The notes under the pieces are model-generated. The model saw nothing but the letters and a program-made list of their open reading frames with translations. It did no database searches and was not told the origin of the DNA. A stretch of 64,000 nt of DNA. It comes from Auriscalpium vulgare (Eukaryota > Basidiomycota > Agaricomycetes > Russulales > Auriscalpiaceae). A program made the translations under genes and the position numbers. Location: assembly GCA_019915015.1 (NCBI GenBank), contig JAHBBC010000038.1:1-64000 (forward strand), written 5' to 3'. Below are positions 35,123 through 45,824 of the stretch, piece by piece; position 1 is the stretch's first letter, and each line of letters opens with the position of its first letter.

Positions 35123-35385
35123 CCGTCCTTTTGTGAGAACTGTAAGACATCAACCTCACCTCATTACAATCATTGAGCAGATCGTCTCAGATGTTGTTCC
35201 ATGATTTTAGGGGTCATTGTCCTTAATTATAAGTCAAGAGACTCCCCAGAGTATGGTCTGTCTCATCATTCTTCTCCTCTAATCGATATTTGACATGGGT
35301 ACAGAATTTGGAACCTACAAATTAACTATGTTAGCTTAAGAATGGAGACTTAAATGTGAGATATTTACCTCTGCATTTTGTGTCT

Positions 35386-38300
35386 TCACATGGACTGAAT
35401 ATTATCACTGCCTGTCATCAACTCTGCTAAGGTAGTGGTAAGGTATTTGGTAGCTCTAGTGTTGCAAGTAGTTTTACATTTTAGGATCCCTAAAGCTTCA
35501 TGGTACTGTTCAATGGCAAGGTTCATTTCACCATAATCATATCTGTAAAGGTCTCCAAGGGCTTCCAGCACTCTAGCATGTGTCTCAGGATAGTTATGTC
35601 TTTCACAAATCGACAATGCTTCAGAATAGTATCTGAGTGCTGCTTCTGATTCCCATGCATCATAATAAATCCAGCCAACACACATAGTGCTATATGCTAG
35701 AGCTTCTGGATTATTAGATTTACCATGCAAATTTATTGCCCTAAGCCAGTAGTCTTTTGCTAAAGCAGGCTCATCATTATCATAATGTATTTTACCCAAG
35801 AGTTGTAAGTCATTTCCCAACATCCGAACCTCATTGCAAGCCTCATGAAGTGTTATAGCCTGTTTGATGGATTTCATGGCATCTGAGTACTCCTCTTTAT
35901 ATAGATATGCTTGGGCCATTCCTGTGAGGGCTTCACCTTCTCTTCGAGGGTCTTCTTGTGCTCGATGAATGTCTGCAGCCTGCTGATAAAATTCCACTGC
36001 AGTATCCAACTCCTCTAATTCAATATGCAAATTTCCTAAAAAATGCAAAATCCGATGGTAGGAAGTCACACTATTTATTTGTTTTCTCAATAGCAAAGCT
36101 TTAGAAAGATAATCTCTGGCTACTGCAAAATTCTTTTCTGACATGTAGGACAAACCAAGTGCCTCATAAGCACTGCCTTGCCCACCTCTGCTATTTGATT
36201 TGGTAAAAACATCTAGGCATTTGAAGAAGCATTCCCGAGCTTTCTCAATATTGCTGTCTAACCTACAAGCCTCTCCCAAATGCCGCCAGGCATTTCCAAT
36301 TTCATGCTTATCCTCAATACTCTTATAAAGCTCAATAGACCTCATTGCATATTTCTTGCCATCTTCATACAGAAAATGATAAGTTGAGTATACACTTAGT
36401 TGAGACAGTATATGAGCCTGCCCTCCGATATCTTGAAGCTTCTCAAAAATGAGCATTGCCTGCTTCCAATATATACAAGCTTGCTCATAATCTCCTTTTA
36501 TTCTATATAAGTCACCAAGATCCTTCAATACCTCTGCCTGATACTCTTCATCCTGTTGCATCTGAGCATAGTGAAGTGCTTTGAGATATTTCTTTTGTGC
36601 TTCCATATAATTGTCACAGCACTCAAGGCAAAACCCCCATCGTAGCTGACTAGTAATAGCACATTGAGGAGGAAGCAATTGTTCCTTCTCCTCCAATACC
36701 TCAAAAAGCTCATTAATAAATGAGCCTGTCTCTACAGAGACTAGCCATGAGTATGAATTGATAGCATCTACTACAGATTCATCAGGCACTTGGGTTTTTG
36801 CACATTGTAGCAAAATATAGCCAGTGTTTTTGTACTCAAGTAACTGTTCTATTGAAATTGCAGCATCATCTCCTTTTTTTGTACTAAGTTCAATATAATA
36901 TTTTTCAAGTAGCACCCTCTGCTGCTTAGAAAGCGGAATGTGTTCTTGAATGTAATATTGGATAAGAGGATGCAAATGCAATGTGTTGAATGACAGATAT
37001 ACCAAACTGCTATATAGTAAAGGCTTGATGCCCTCTTTGATACCCTGAATGTCTGCAAATATGGATTGAAAAACACCAAGTCTATCCAGAGATAACCCTC
37101 CAGGAAGTGTGCCTAATAGACTCAGAAGAAACAAAGCTGCAGGCTGTGAGGACAAGTTATTTCCTTCAATAGACAGCTGAATAGAAGTCTCAAGACTTGT
37201 AAGACGATGACTCCCTTTGCCTCGCTCGAGAAGCCTGATGTTAAGATCTTGCCATTGTTTCCATAGCGCCTTGCATTCATGTGATTGGGCAAGATGACCA
37301 GTCATAGTGATTGCCAAAGGGAGGCCTTCCACGGCTTTTACTAATTTGTCTGCCCACTCATCCCATTTATTTGACAGCTGCTGAAAAATATATTTGGAAG
37401 CCTCAAAGCTCAATGGCTTTAAAGGTGGCAATATTGGCTGTGACCAAAGAATCTCCTCTGGATATTCTGAGCCTCTCATGGTAATCATAACTGATGTATC
37501 TTTCAAAGAAGCAATTTTCTCCAAGAAGGACTGTACAGCACATTTTGTGGATTGATCACCATCCCATAAAGTTTCAAAGTTGTCAAGACAAATTAGACTG
37601 GGAGAAGCCCCAAGACAGGACAAAACATTTTCCTCAATTGCAGAACCATCTAAGTCATTCTTAATGCCCAAGGCTTTTGCTAAATCATTCACAAGCATTG
37701 ACATAGATAGACAACCTTCACAAGATACAAAATATAGTCTCTCATTGAAAATCTGTGCCACAGCAGGGTGGTGTAGAATTGATAAAGCCAAAGTAGTCTT
37801 TCCAATTCCACCAGGACCAAGAATTGCTACTCGGAAAGGCAGATTGTTTTTATTTCCAATTAATTCCAACATAGTGTTCATATAGCTGTCACGCCCATAA
37901 CAAATTGATGGTCGAGCTGGTATGTTGGTATTTGTCCTAGAAAGTTATGAAGCTCAATTTTTTATGATGGTAGAAAACTATGCACCTGTAGATAGAAGAA
38001 AACTCCTGCATTTTCTTTACATTAACAATAATAAGAATCATGATGCTGCTAGCAAACACACCTCTTTGGTGGCCTGGATGGTGGAGGCCAATGAAAACTT
38101 CACAATTCTTAGTCTCAATCTACAAGACAATATATATGCATACCTGATAGTTCTGAGATAGCATGTTAAGTGTCGCATTGCAGTATTTGATCTTGAGTGT
38201 CAATTGTTTATGGGTCAGAATGCAAGAAAGTCTTCTCCAGACTGATGTCATTTGATGATGGTACTGGTTGAGGATGCTTTCTATGCTCTTGAGTTCTCTT

Positions 38301-38910
38301 CAAAATGATATAATCAGTGTAGGTCTAGCAATGCATGCAGACTAGTGGCCAAAGCAAAGAAACACCATCATTACAAAACATTGATGGCAGTTGCTGGTGG
38401 ATGGACATTAGCAAAACTTACTGCAGCCACAAGTTCAATATATGCTGCAGGTCCGGTGGGACAATCCAAACATGGTCTTCAGCAAATTGAGAAGCCTCAT
38501 CTAAAATTCGAACCAGCTGTTGTGCATTGTTATGAAGCTCTATCCATTGATCATGTTTTGTGCTCAGTGTCTGTAGGTGCTCGGGTTAGTGCTGAGGCCC
38601 GATGTCACACAATAGATAATGTACATCACTCATTATGATGACTCGCAACAACACTCCTGCAGCACCCTTTAGGCATGGTACTTGGGCACTGATTTCACTG
38701 ATCTCTCGCAATAGTGCAACGGAGATGGCAAGGGTTGCTCCGGCTTGTGATGGGTCTTCGAAGTCATAGTAGGGTGATGGATCCGACACTGATTACATTG
38801 ATTAGTATGATGTGATGCATCTGATTCAATGGTGGCTAGCCTTGAACAGGGACCTGTCTGTGCCGTGCTGGTCTGAAGGCCATCTTCTTTCAGGACTTGA
38901 ATATGTGCAT
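35386..38910 (-). CDS. NLR-B: NB-ARC/TPR STAND protein, damaged first exon
   Basis: The main exon (37881 or slightly above, down to 35386) is uninterrupted for 831 codons. It shows P-loop GPGGIGKTT, kinase-2 LICLDNFETLW, ITMRGSEYP, GLPLAIT, LHLHPLIQYYIQ, then about nine TPR repeats (GSAYEALGLSYMSEKNFAVA, DTAVEFYQQAADIH, ALRYYSEALSI). N-terminal exons lie at about 38640-38790 (SVALLREISEISAQVPCLKG), 38430-38575 (DEASQFAEDHVWIVPPDLQH) and 38170-38300. The position equivalent to the NLR-A/NLR-C start is ATG 38908-38910 (MHIFKS), but TGA follows at codon 7 and the exon-1 donor is GC or lost. The true start may be the ATG at about 38883, or the gene may be silent. The stop codon lies at 35386-35388. 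Confidence 0.8.
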
Positions 38911-39061
38911 CTTTGATACTGCAGAGAGGGTATGGTTTGTATGTAAGGCGTGCAGAAGGAAGGCGTGCACGAGCAGTCGCGCGGAGTCAATTGGTATCAA
39001 CTCCGACTTCACTCCGACCTCGTGTGGGATGTTCGTGATGACATCCCTTCGTCTCTCGCCT

Positions 39062-39377
39062 CAGGCTCCTTCCCACCTCCCCTTCGAGGTTCGCTGCGAT
39101 ATCCGTATGAGATTGGGTAGGGAGGGATGAGATGATAGATGAGATAGATGTATTTACGTCACATTTTGATTTCCCTTTTCCGGACAACTTGGGACTTTGA
39201 AGACGCGCGAACCTCTCAGTGGCGGCTGGCACGAAACATGTGTAAACAAACGCCACCCGCGTGCCGCCCAGCGCGTACCTCGGGCAAAACCCTGTAAATA
39301 CTGGCGCTTAATTATATTATTTTCCGTGTACTGCCTAAACAGGGAGACGTGACGGGACGCGCGACTTGGCCGCGTCG
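39062..39377 (+). repeat. Left terminal inverted repeat
   Basis: Pairs with 50267-50569. The outer 40 bp and the inner 190 bp match almost perfectly. A stretch of about 60 bp near 39100-39160 differs, and a 17-bp insertion is present near 39250. The inner part has an AT-rich TTAATTATATTATTTTCC box (about 39308) that could serve as promoter for the helicase gene. Confidence 0.9.
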
Positions 39378-39444
39378 CGTCCCTGCCGTCCCTACTGCTT
39401 CGTCGCGCACCCTTTCCCTGATCTTCTGCCGCAATTCTTCCATC

Positions 39445-41362
39445 ATGCCCGACAACAGTGCTTCTATCCCAACCTTAAGCCAAATTCGGGCAAAGACCGT
39501 CGAGGCCTTCGGTCGTCGCCCGTGTCTCTGGCAGCTCAAAGCAGTCGAGGCAGTCCTTAAAGGCGACAAGGATGTTATTTGCATTTCAGGGACTGGGTCC
39601 GGAAAGACACTCACATTCTGGATGCCTCTCCTGTTCAAGTCGGATGGCATTCAAATTGTGGTGTCGCCGTTGAATATCCTGGGTCGGCAGAATGTCGAGC
39701 AGTTAGAGAGGCAGGGAATCCGGGCAATTTCACTGAATGCCCAGACGGCAACGTACGAGAATTATAAGGTACGAACTTAACCACTTCAATATCGACTCAA
39801 GTTGACACGCGCTCCGCGCAGGCGATTGAAGAAGGGCGTTACCGCGCCGTTGTCGTCAGTCCCGAGGAGTTTATGAAGGACGGCGGCGAGTTCGAACGGC
39901 TCTACAGGACCGATGCGTTCTGCGCGCGGGTCATTAGCATTGTATGGGATGAAGCCCATTGTGTCAGCACCTGGGGTGATTTCCGCCCAGAATACCGCGA
40001 TGCAAGGCGCCTGCGGTATATCCTCGCCCGTCGCGACATCCCCTTCCTATTGGCATCTGCCACCCTCCCATCTCTCGTCCTGAAGGACGTCAAGGACACG
40101 CTTCAAATACGAGAAGATAAGCACGTACTCATACATAGGTCAAACGACCGGCCAAACGTCGCACTCTCCGTCCGCAAGATCCGTTCTGCTCTTCACAGTT
40201 TCGAAGATCTTGCATTTGTTCTACCAGACGAGGTCGAGGTCGGGCCGAGAAATGCGCCTCCGAAGTTTCTGATCTTCTTTGACGACATCTCCGAGTCTGT
40301 ACGCGCTGCAAAATTCCTTCGACGAAGGCTCCCTGCGGAGTACAGGAGCAAAATCAAATGGTTCAATGCGGACATGACAGATGCGTACCGTGAAAAGCAG
40401 CTTGATGCCCTGAGGAATGGCTCCATTTGGGGTCTTTGCTGCACGGACTCCTTTGGAATGGTGAGTGCTGCGGTGACAAAGAGACGATAATGCTCACATA
40501 GCATCCTAGGGTGTCGACCTTCCCGATGTGGAGCTTGTTATCCAGTGGCGGGCGACGTGTAATCTTGCGACATTGTGGCAGCGCTTCGGTCGCGGTGCGC
40601 GTGACCTCGCTCTAACGGCCAGAGCGCTCTTCCTGGTCGAGCCAAAGTACTTTGATGACGTGAAGGCAAAGCAGGCAGCGAGAACGGCCAAGAAAGAGAC
40701 GAAGCGACTGGCAAAGCTCAAGAGAAAGAGACCATCAGCGCCGGCGCAGCCTGTCAAGAAGCGTTGCGTCGAATCAGAAAACGGCGAGAGAGAAGGTCTG
40801 GAGCTGCCGTCAAGAGATGTCGATGAGAGCGAAGGCGCCGGAGCGGCCGGAGCCGAGCTGCCCGAGGAGGAGGTCGACGGCCATCAGTCCGACAGCAGTA
40901 GCTCAGACAGCGACGAAGAGACAGAGGAGGATGTAGACCCGCACGCTGAGAGAAGATTCCTTTACCAGGCCTACTCGAAGGAGATGATCCTGAAGACCAG
41001 CAAGCTCGATGCGAAGCAGAAGGCAGAGTCAATGTCGGCGATGTGGAGCACAGGGTCATATCGGTGAGCTGGATATTGCTGGCTCACACATCCGCTGCCG
41101 CTTACTTGCGTGCTAACAGCTTCAAATCGGCGCTGTCCTCTCTATACGGCCGCAACTGCTGTGGAAAGCCCGGCAGCAGGCGAACCTGCCACGTTCGTGA
41201 CAACGGAGCTGGTATGTGCTGTCTTCGGCCTTTTCATTGCGTGCGACACCTCAAAGTGGCTCGATAATAGCAGGTAATTCATGAGACACCGGTCCGACAG
41301 TCGACGTCGACTGGAGCAACTTCGCTCGCGCCGCGTGTGGGCCGCACACTCGCTCCCCATGA
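39445..41362 (+). CDS. RecQ-like DEAH helicase of the TIR element
   Basis: ATG 39445, stop TGA 41360-41362, with introns at about 39769-39821, 40459-40508, 41066-41120 and 41210-41310, all in phase. Helicase motifs: Q-motif area RRPCLWQLKAVEAVLKGDKD, motif I GTGSGKT, motif Ia VVSPLNILGRQNV, motif II WDEAHCVSTWGDFRPEY (typical RecQ form), motif III ASATLP, motif IV FLIFFDDISES, motif V CCTDSFGMGVDLPDV, motif VI WQRFGRGARD. The C-terminal third is Lys-rich, then acidic/serine-rich, and ends with a small Cys-containing tail (RNCCGKPGSRRTCHV). RQC and HRDC domains are absent. It probably unwinds DNA during movement or replication of the element. It appears intact. Confidence 0.85.
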
Positions 41363-42835
41363 GTTCTATGGTACTAGGTCGGTATGCATCACTCTCATTT
41401 GAACCTGTCACTAATAGATACAACACAGTAGTTAAATGACAATGTCATCCAGGTCGTAGTCGTCCCAGGAAATCTCAAACTCGTCCCCCTCTGCCGATAT
41501 TACGTCATCACCTTCGCCCGCAGCCCAACCCGCCGTCTCGTACATTGACTGCCCCTTATCCAGCATATCACCGACTGAATACGATGTCTTGCGTTCCCTT
41601 TGGTACTCGTTCGCGCGTGAGGTGTCCCTGATATAATCTCCTAGCTTCTTAAATGTGATTGTCATATCTTTTTTCCCTTTCGCCGATGTCAGGCCTGAGA
41701 GATGCAAGTCCCGCTCGATCTTCTTATGACAGGCACGGTAAATTTCGATCAAGATTGACTCTGTGATCACTCGCTTCTTGGTGTAGTTGGATCCCGAACC
41801 TCCGTACGTGTCCTGTCCATGCGCATCTTATCATCACTGACCTGGTACAGCAGCACAAATGTTGCTCACCTTTGTGAATAGGTTGTTCAACTCGACAAGC
41901 CAGTCAACGGCGCGGAATGCATTCGGCTTTCCGGTTGGGTTAACGAGGCAATTGTACCTCACAGCCCGCCTGAAAATGACGTCAGCGCGGCGCCTACCAT
42001 ACCTACGGTGAGTCTACTTACTTGAGACCCACCGGATATACGAAATGAACATCCGTTAGGAACTTCAATATTGCGCTGGCATACTTGTGCTTCCCTGACG
42101 CACGAAAGAGGTATATCCATGACGGGAAAATTGTGTCAAGGCGCCCGATATCGCCTGCATTCATCCCGAATGAAAGCTCCTCGTAGAGGAGCAGGTACTG
42201 GTGAAGTACGAGCGTATTTTCGTGCTGCTGATCGCGCAAATTCGTTGGGTTTGACTGCATCTCGAACAGGTCCAAGTTTGGCGATCCGGCAACATAGTTT
42301 TGTGCCAGCTCCTCCGACATCTCGACGATCAAATCCCAGGTGGGTTTTGCGCTGGCAAATTCATCGAGCTCGGCCCACTTGTCACTGCGACGCCTCGCTT
42401 CAAGCCTCCAACAGTCCAGACGAAGCACCGCGCCAACATGGCCTATAATCTCATGCATGCGCCGAAAGCCAGGCTTCGACGTGATTTTTCCCGTTTCCTT
42501 CGGGCGCAAAATGCCAGCCAGGGTCTTCAGTGAGTTTGGATCGTCCTGTGTACCCGGGTGATTGATGAAAATTCTCCAGACCGTATCAGCGGCGGCCATT
42601 TTCAAATGAAAGAACCCTGGGGTGAGGACCACGTATTGCATTCGCCGCCACGGTGTGTCTTCGAGTGCTCGCCGCTCCTGTGCCGAATTGACACGTTCCA
42701 ATGTCCCCAGGTCACCGTGAATCAGAACCACGAAGGGGGAAATGTCAACGACGTCTGACTGCTCGTCCGGATCTGCGTTCGGGTCACCGACCCCACCCTG
42801 CGCCATCAACTCCTCCACGGCACGTATGTTTCCGG

Positions 42836-43687
42836 TGATGAGATGAACCCTGGGGGAGGCCCCGGGAACGTCGATAGAAATGGAGGGAGCGAGCGGCCAA
42901 CCGCTGGCCCAAGAGGTAGTGGGTCGGAGGAAGAAATCCAAGATCGCGACCGTGCCCCGAACAAACCACCCAGGACCCCGCGGGTCCTGCCCTCGTCCTG
43001 CGGCCCTCTCCCTCTCTCTCTCTCTCTCCGCTCCCGTCCGACCGTCGCACGTTGCGTCTCTTCCCACACTATTCGGTGCGACCCTCCCGTCTGTCGCCGC
43101 CGGTCCGTCCTAGTTGCGGAGTCGCCCTTGCCGTCCGACCGTCCGACCTGTGTCCCCGCGCTTGTACCGTCCGAGTCGCTATCCTGGAATATAAACGTCA
43201 GTCATAAAACCTACCACACTGTATCACTCCAGTCTGTGGTTGAGTCGGGGCAGCGTAGCCCGTGGTATCGCAAAGGTGGCGCGACCCGGATGTCGCTACG
43301 GCTTCCTGGTTTAAGGCATCGTGTCGGGCTGGTCTGGCGGTGTCGCGTCGTGCGATGCTCTCTGTGAAGCAGGAATGAAAGGTGTAGTCTCGGGTGTAGG
43401 CCCAAGGTCCAAAAGTGTCTATACAAGAGTATGAATCGCATCTATATACCGCTGCTTCGTCAGCTCTCCCACGGCCCGTGCACTCGCGCCCCGCTAAGTC
43501 TCGCCCCCCTCCACGGTACGCTTCCCCTACGCCGTCTGTTATCGCAGCTGTGTCGCCCTGCCTCCGGAGTATCGCATCGTGGTTGTGTGGTTGCCTCGAC
43601 GCCCTATGGGCGTCTCGGGGGGTGTGTATCGTTCTGTAGCGGTGCGATCGGCCCGTTTCGGTGCCTGTAGCGCGGCGGGTCCCATCA
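42836..43687 (-). repeat. 3' LTR of the nested element
   Basis: 852 bp, begins TGATGAGATGAACC on the plus strand and ends GGGTCCCATCA. It contains a (TC)n run near 43000-43030. Confidence 0.93.
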
Positions 43688-43699
43688 TCCTCCCCCCAA
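43688..43699 (-). promoter_or_regulatory. Polypurine tract
   Basis: On the sense (minus) strand TTGGGGGGAGGA lies directly before the 3' LTR, the normal place for plus-strand priming. Confidence 0.7.
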
Positions 43700-43774
43700 C
43701 TGAGCTACCGACTGTCCTCAGTCGGCAAATCCCCGGATGGCTCCTCCTGATAAAGGCTCCCTCGCGCCGTCTCG

Positions 43775-44622
43775 ATGAGTCGTCAGGTAGCGTTGCACCG
43801 CCCGTCCGACCCAACCAAACTCCCGACACAACCCCCCCCACACACCATCATGACCTGGTCTCCCCACACGTACCGTCGCGGTACTCTCTTGCTGTACCAC
43901 CTGGGTCGGGCCCCCAGCGCGGACTTCCCACTCGCAGCAGCCGCCGAAGCGATCGAGTCGCGCGAGCGTTGGGGACAGGAGGTGTTGGCTGTCATCGTAC
44001 GATTCCCCTCTTTTCCCGCCCCGTTGTCGCGCTAACCGTCCGCTCCCATCGGCTGTAGGAATCCATCACCGATTCCGACCCCAGGCTGATCATCCCCCTC
44101 GCCGAGCGCATCCTCATGCCGATACTCGAGAACGCCGTCCTCCTCGTACCCGAGGTCGAGGATCGCTTCCGCTCGTGGGCGGGGCGCTTTCTTCGTCCCG
44201 CCCCGCTCCCTACAACCGAGCTACACCCGTGGACCTTCGTTGTTGATCGGGTCGACCTACTTGATGCCCCCAAGGTCCGGCTGACCGCGACGCTGGTCGA
44301 GGAGAACTTTTGGGTCGTGTTTCGCAAACGCGGGTGCTCGGTCGCGTCGTACTTGCGCGAGCTTGCCATTTTCCATGCCGCCATCCCAGATGACCGTCCC
44401 CTGGGCAACCAGACGTGGGTCGCGTACGTCCTCCGAGAGGCCTTGGAATGTTCCGCGCTCTCCATTCGCCACTCGCGTGGTGGGACCGCTTTCCTTCCCG
44501 ACTACGTCGCCCGCGAGTCGACCGCTTGGCAGCGACTTACAGTCGCGAAATTCCTGTTCGCCTGCGAACGATGGCACCCCGGCTGGGGCGAGAAAGAAAA
44601 CGGGCGCCGATGGAACGTCTAA
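43775..44622 (+). CDS. Antisense gene inside the LTR element, unknown function
   Basis: Runs against the element's own sense. ATG 43775 (MSRQVALHRPSDPTKL), intron 43997-44058 (GTACGA...CTGTAG), second exon to TAA 44620-44622; about 262 aa. The exon-2 product (ITDSDPRLIIPLAERILMPI, RELAIFHAAIPDDRPLGNQT, WQRLTVAKFLFACERW) looks like a folded globular protein; I recognise no domain. The same frame, start and donor are kept in the older truncated copy at 33737-34201. Either a captured host gene fragment or an accessory gene of this family. It occupies the region where reverse transcriptase would be expected. Confidence 0.6.
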
Positions 44623-44819
44623 AGTCGCGTCGGTCGGCCGATCAAATATTGGAGGGGTAGATTCTGGGAGATCGCAAAATGATAAATAGGTTGCTCGTAA
44701 CTCTTCCGGCGAACTAGAGGAGTCGAAGGGGACCACGGCTTCCACGGAAATAGGATCGGCGGCGTCGCCCGTGAACTCGAGGACGAGCGCCACCTCCGCC
44801 TGGTCGTCCAACGACGCCT

Positions 44820-45824
44820 CTAGAGCCGAAAATCCCTGCGCTCGCCGGCGCTCTGAACGATGCGACGCGAGCCTCGCTCTACTGTCGGGACGGTCGCCGT
44901 CGCTTGAGTGTTGGGATCGGTGATCGTGATGGTCTGTCGCTCATCGACAAAGTTGCGGACTATACTCCCAGTGAGGACGTCGAAGGGCCTCCCTAGCAGG
45001 ATGTCGTAGGCCGGAGAACGTATGACGTGTATCTGCACGTAGAGCGTGATGTCGCCTAGCTTTAGCGCTACGTTGCGGGCTAGCCCGAGGGATTTGTCAA
45101 TCGAGCCGTTGGCGGAAAGCATGTCCAGTGTGATCGCGGGATCATATGCCAGGCCGAGAAAATGACAAACGTCTTCGGACATGGAGATGACCTGCGACCC
45201 TGGATCCAGGATAGCCTCAATGTGCGCTTGGTTATCCACCAAGGGCAGGACCGCTCGCAATGCCGATGACTCTTTTGCGACCACCAGCGGGGCCGGTTTC
45301 TCGGCCGAGGCACTCATCAACGTCAGCATCGGGTCGGAGAGCACCAGCGACCCGCGAGGCGGCACCGCTGGCTGGCTCTGTATGGCCTGCAAGAACGACG
45401 ACGGCATGTGCGAGGTGTATCCCCGCGCTCGATCTCTCTCCTGCTCGCGCTCTTCCTCGTACAAGTCGCCGGGTAGGTCCGACCACTCCTTGGTAGGCCC
45501 TTCCCCTTCCGCTACGACCGTGTGTAGGACCGCTACTGGGGAGTCCCCGCTGGACAGTACCGGGGCCGCTATGCGTCGCGGGGTGATAGCGTATCGCAAC
45601 TGGGAACGTACTTCTGGCGCCAGCGACAGTAACTCGCTCTGTGTCAGAGTGACGGAAGTCTCCATCGCGCGGCCGTAGACTTCCTTCGCGACTTCCTCAC
45701 TATGGATGGGCGTGTCCTTGGTATAGGCGGCGACTGGTTTCTTCCCTTTGTCTGGTCGGGACGCGTCCCCGACGGGTATGTAGGTTGCGTCGGGTACGGA
45801 GGCGAAAGGATGGATGGGTTCCGG
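44820..45824 (-). CDS. Retroviral-type aspartic protease of the LTR element
   Basis: In the same frame as gag, directly after its TAG (45825-45827). The frame continues EPIHPFASVPDATYIPVGDA... and reaches the protease core AHIEAILDPGSQVISMSEDV (about 45180-45240), with catalytic-type D-P-G (usual DTG/DSG; here DPG). The flap region then follows and YDILLGRPFDVL (about 44985-45020). It ends at 44820. Past the stop, a shifted frame (44811 to about 44640) still shows the usual post-protease linker (FCDLPESTPPIFDRP), so the pol part was once longer. It would mature gag. A separate start at ATG 45663-45665 is possible; readthrough of the gag stop is equally plausible. Confidence 0.75.
   Translation of the reverse strand, partial: PEPIHPFASVPDATYIPVGDASRPDKGKKPVAAYTKDTPIHSEEVAKEVYGRAMETSVTLTQSELLSLAPEVRSQLRYAITPRRIAAPVLSSGDSPVAVLHTVVAEGEGPTKEWSDLPGDLYEEEREQERDRARGYTSHMPSSFLQAIQSQPAVPPRGSLVLSDPMLTLMSASAEKPAPLVVAKESSALRAVLPLVDNQAHIEAILDPGSQVISMSEDVCHFLGLAYDPAITLDMLSANGSIDKSLGLARNVALKLGDITLYVQIHVIRSPAYDILLGRPFDVLTGSIVRNFVDERQTITITDPNTQATATVPTVERGSRRIVQSAGERRDFRL

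Noticed and set aside
42784..43069. Short ORFs around the (TC)n run in both LTRs
   Set aside because: They occur identically in both LTRs because the LTRs are identical, and encode only low-complexity Arg/Glu or Leu/Ser runs.
44257..44811. Minus-strand ORF of 184 codons as an independent gene
   Set aside because: Its first half is the frameshifted continuation of the protease-RT linker of the element; the rest is antisense to the plus-strand gene.
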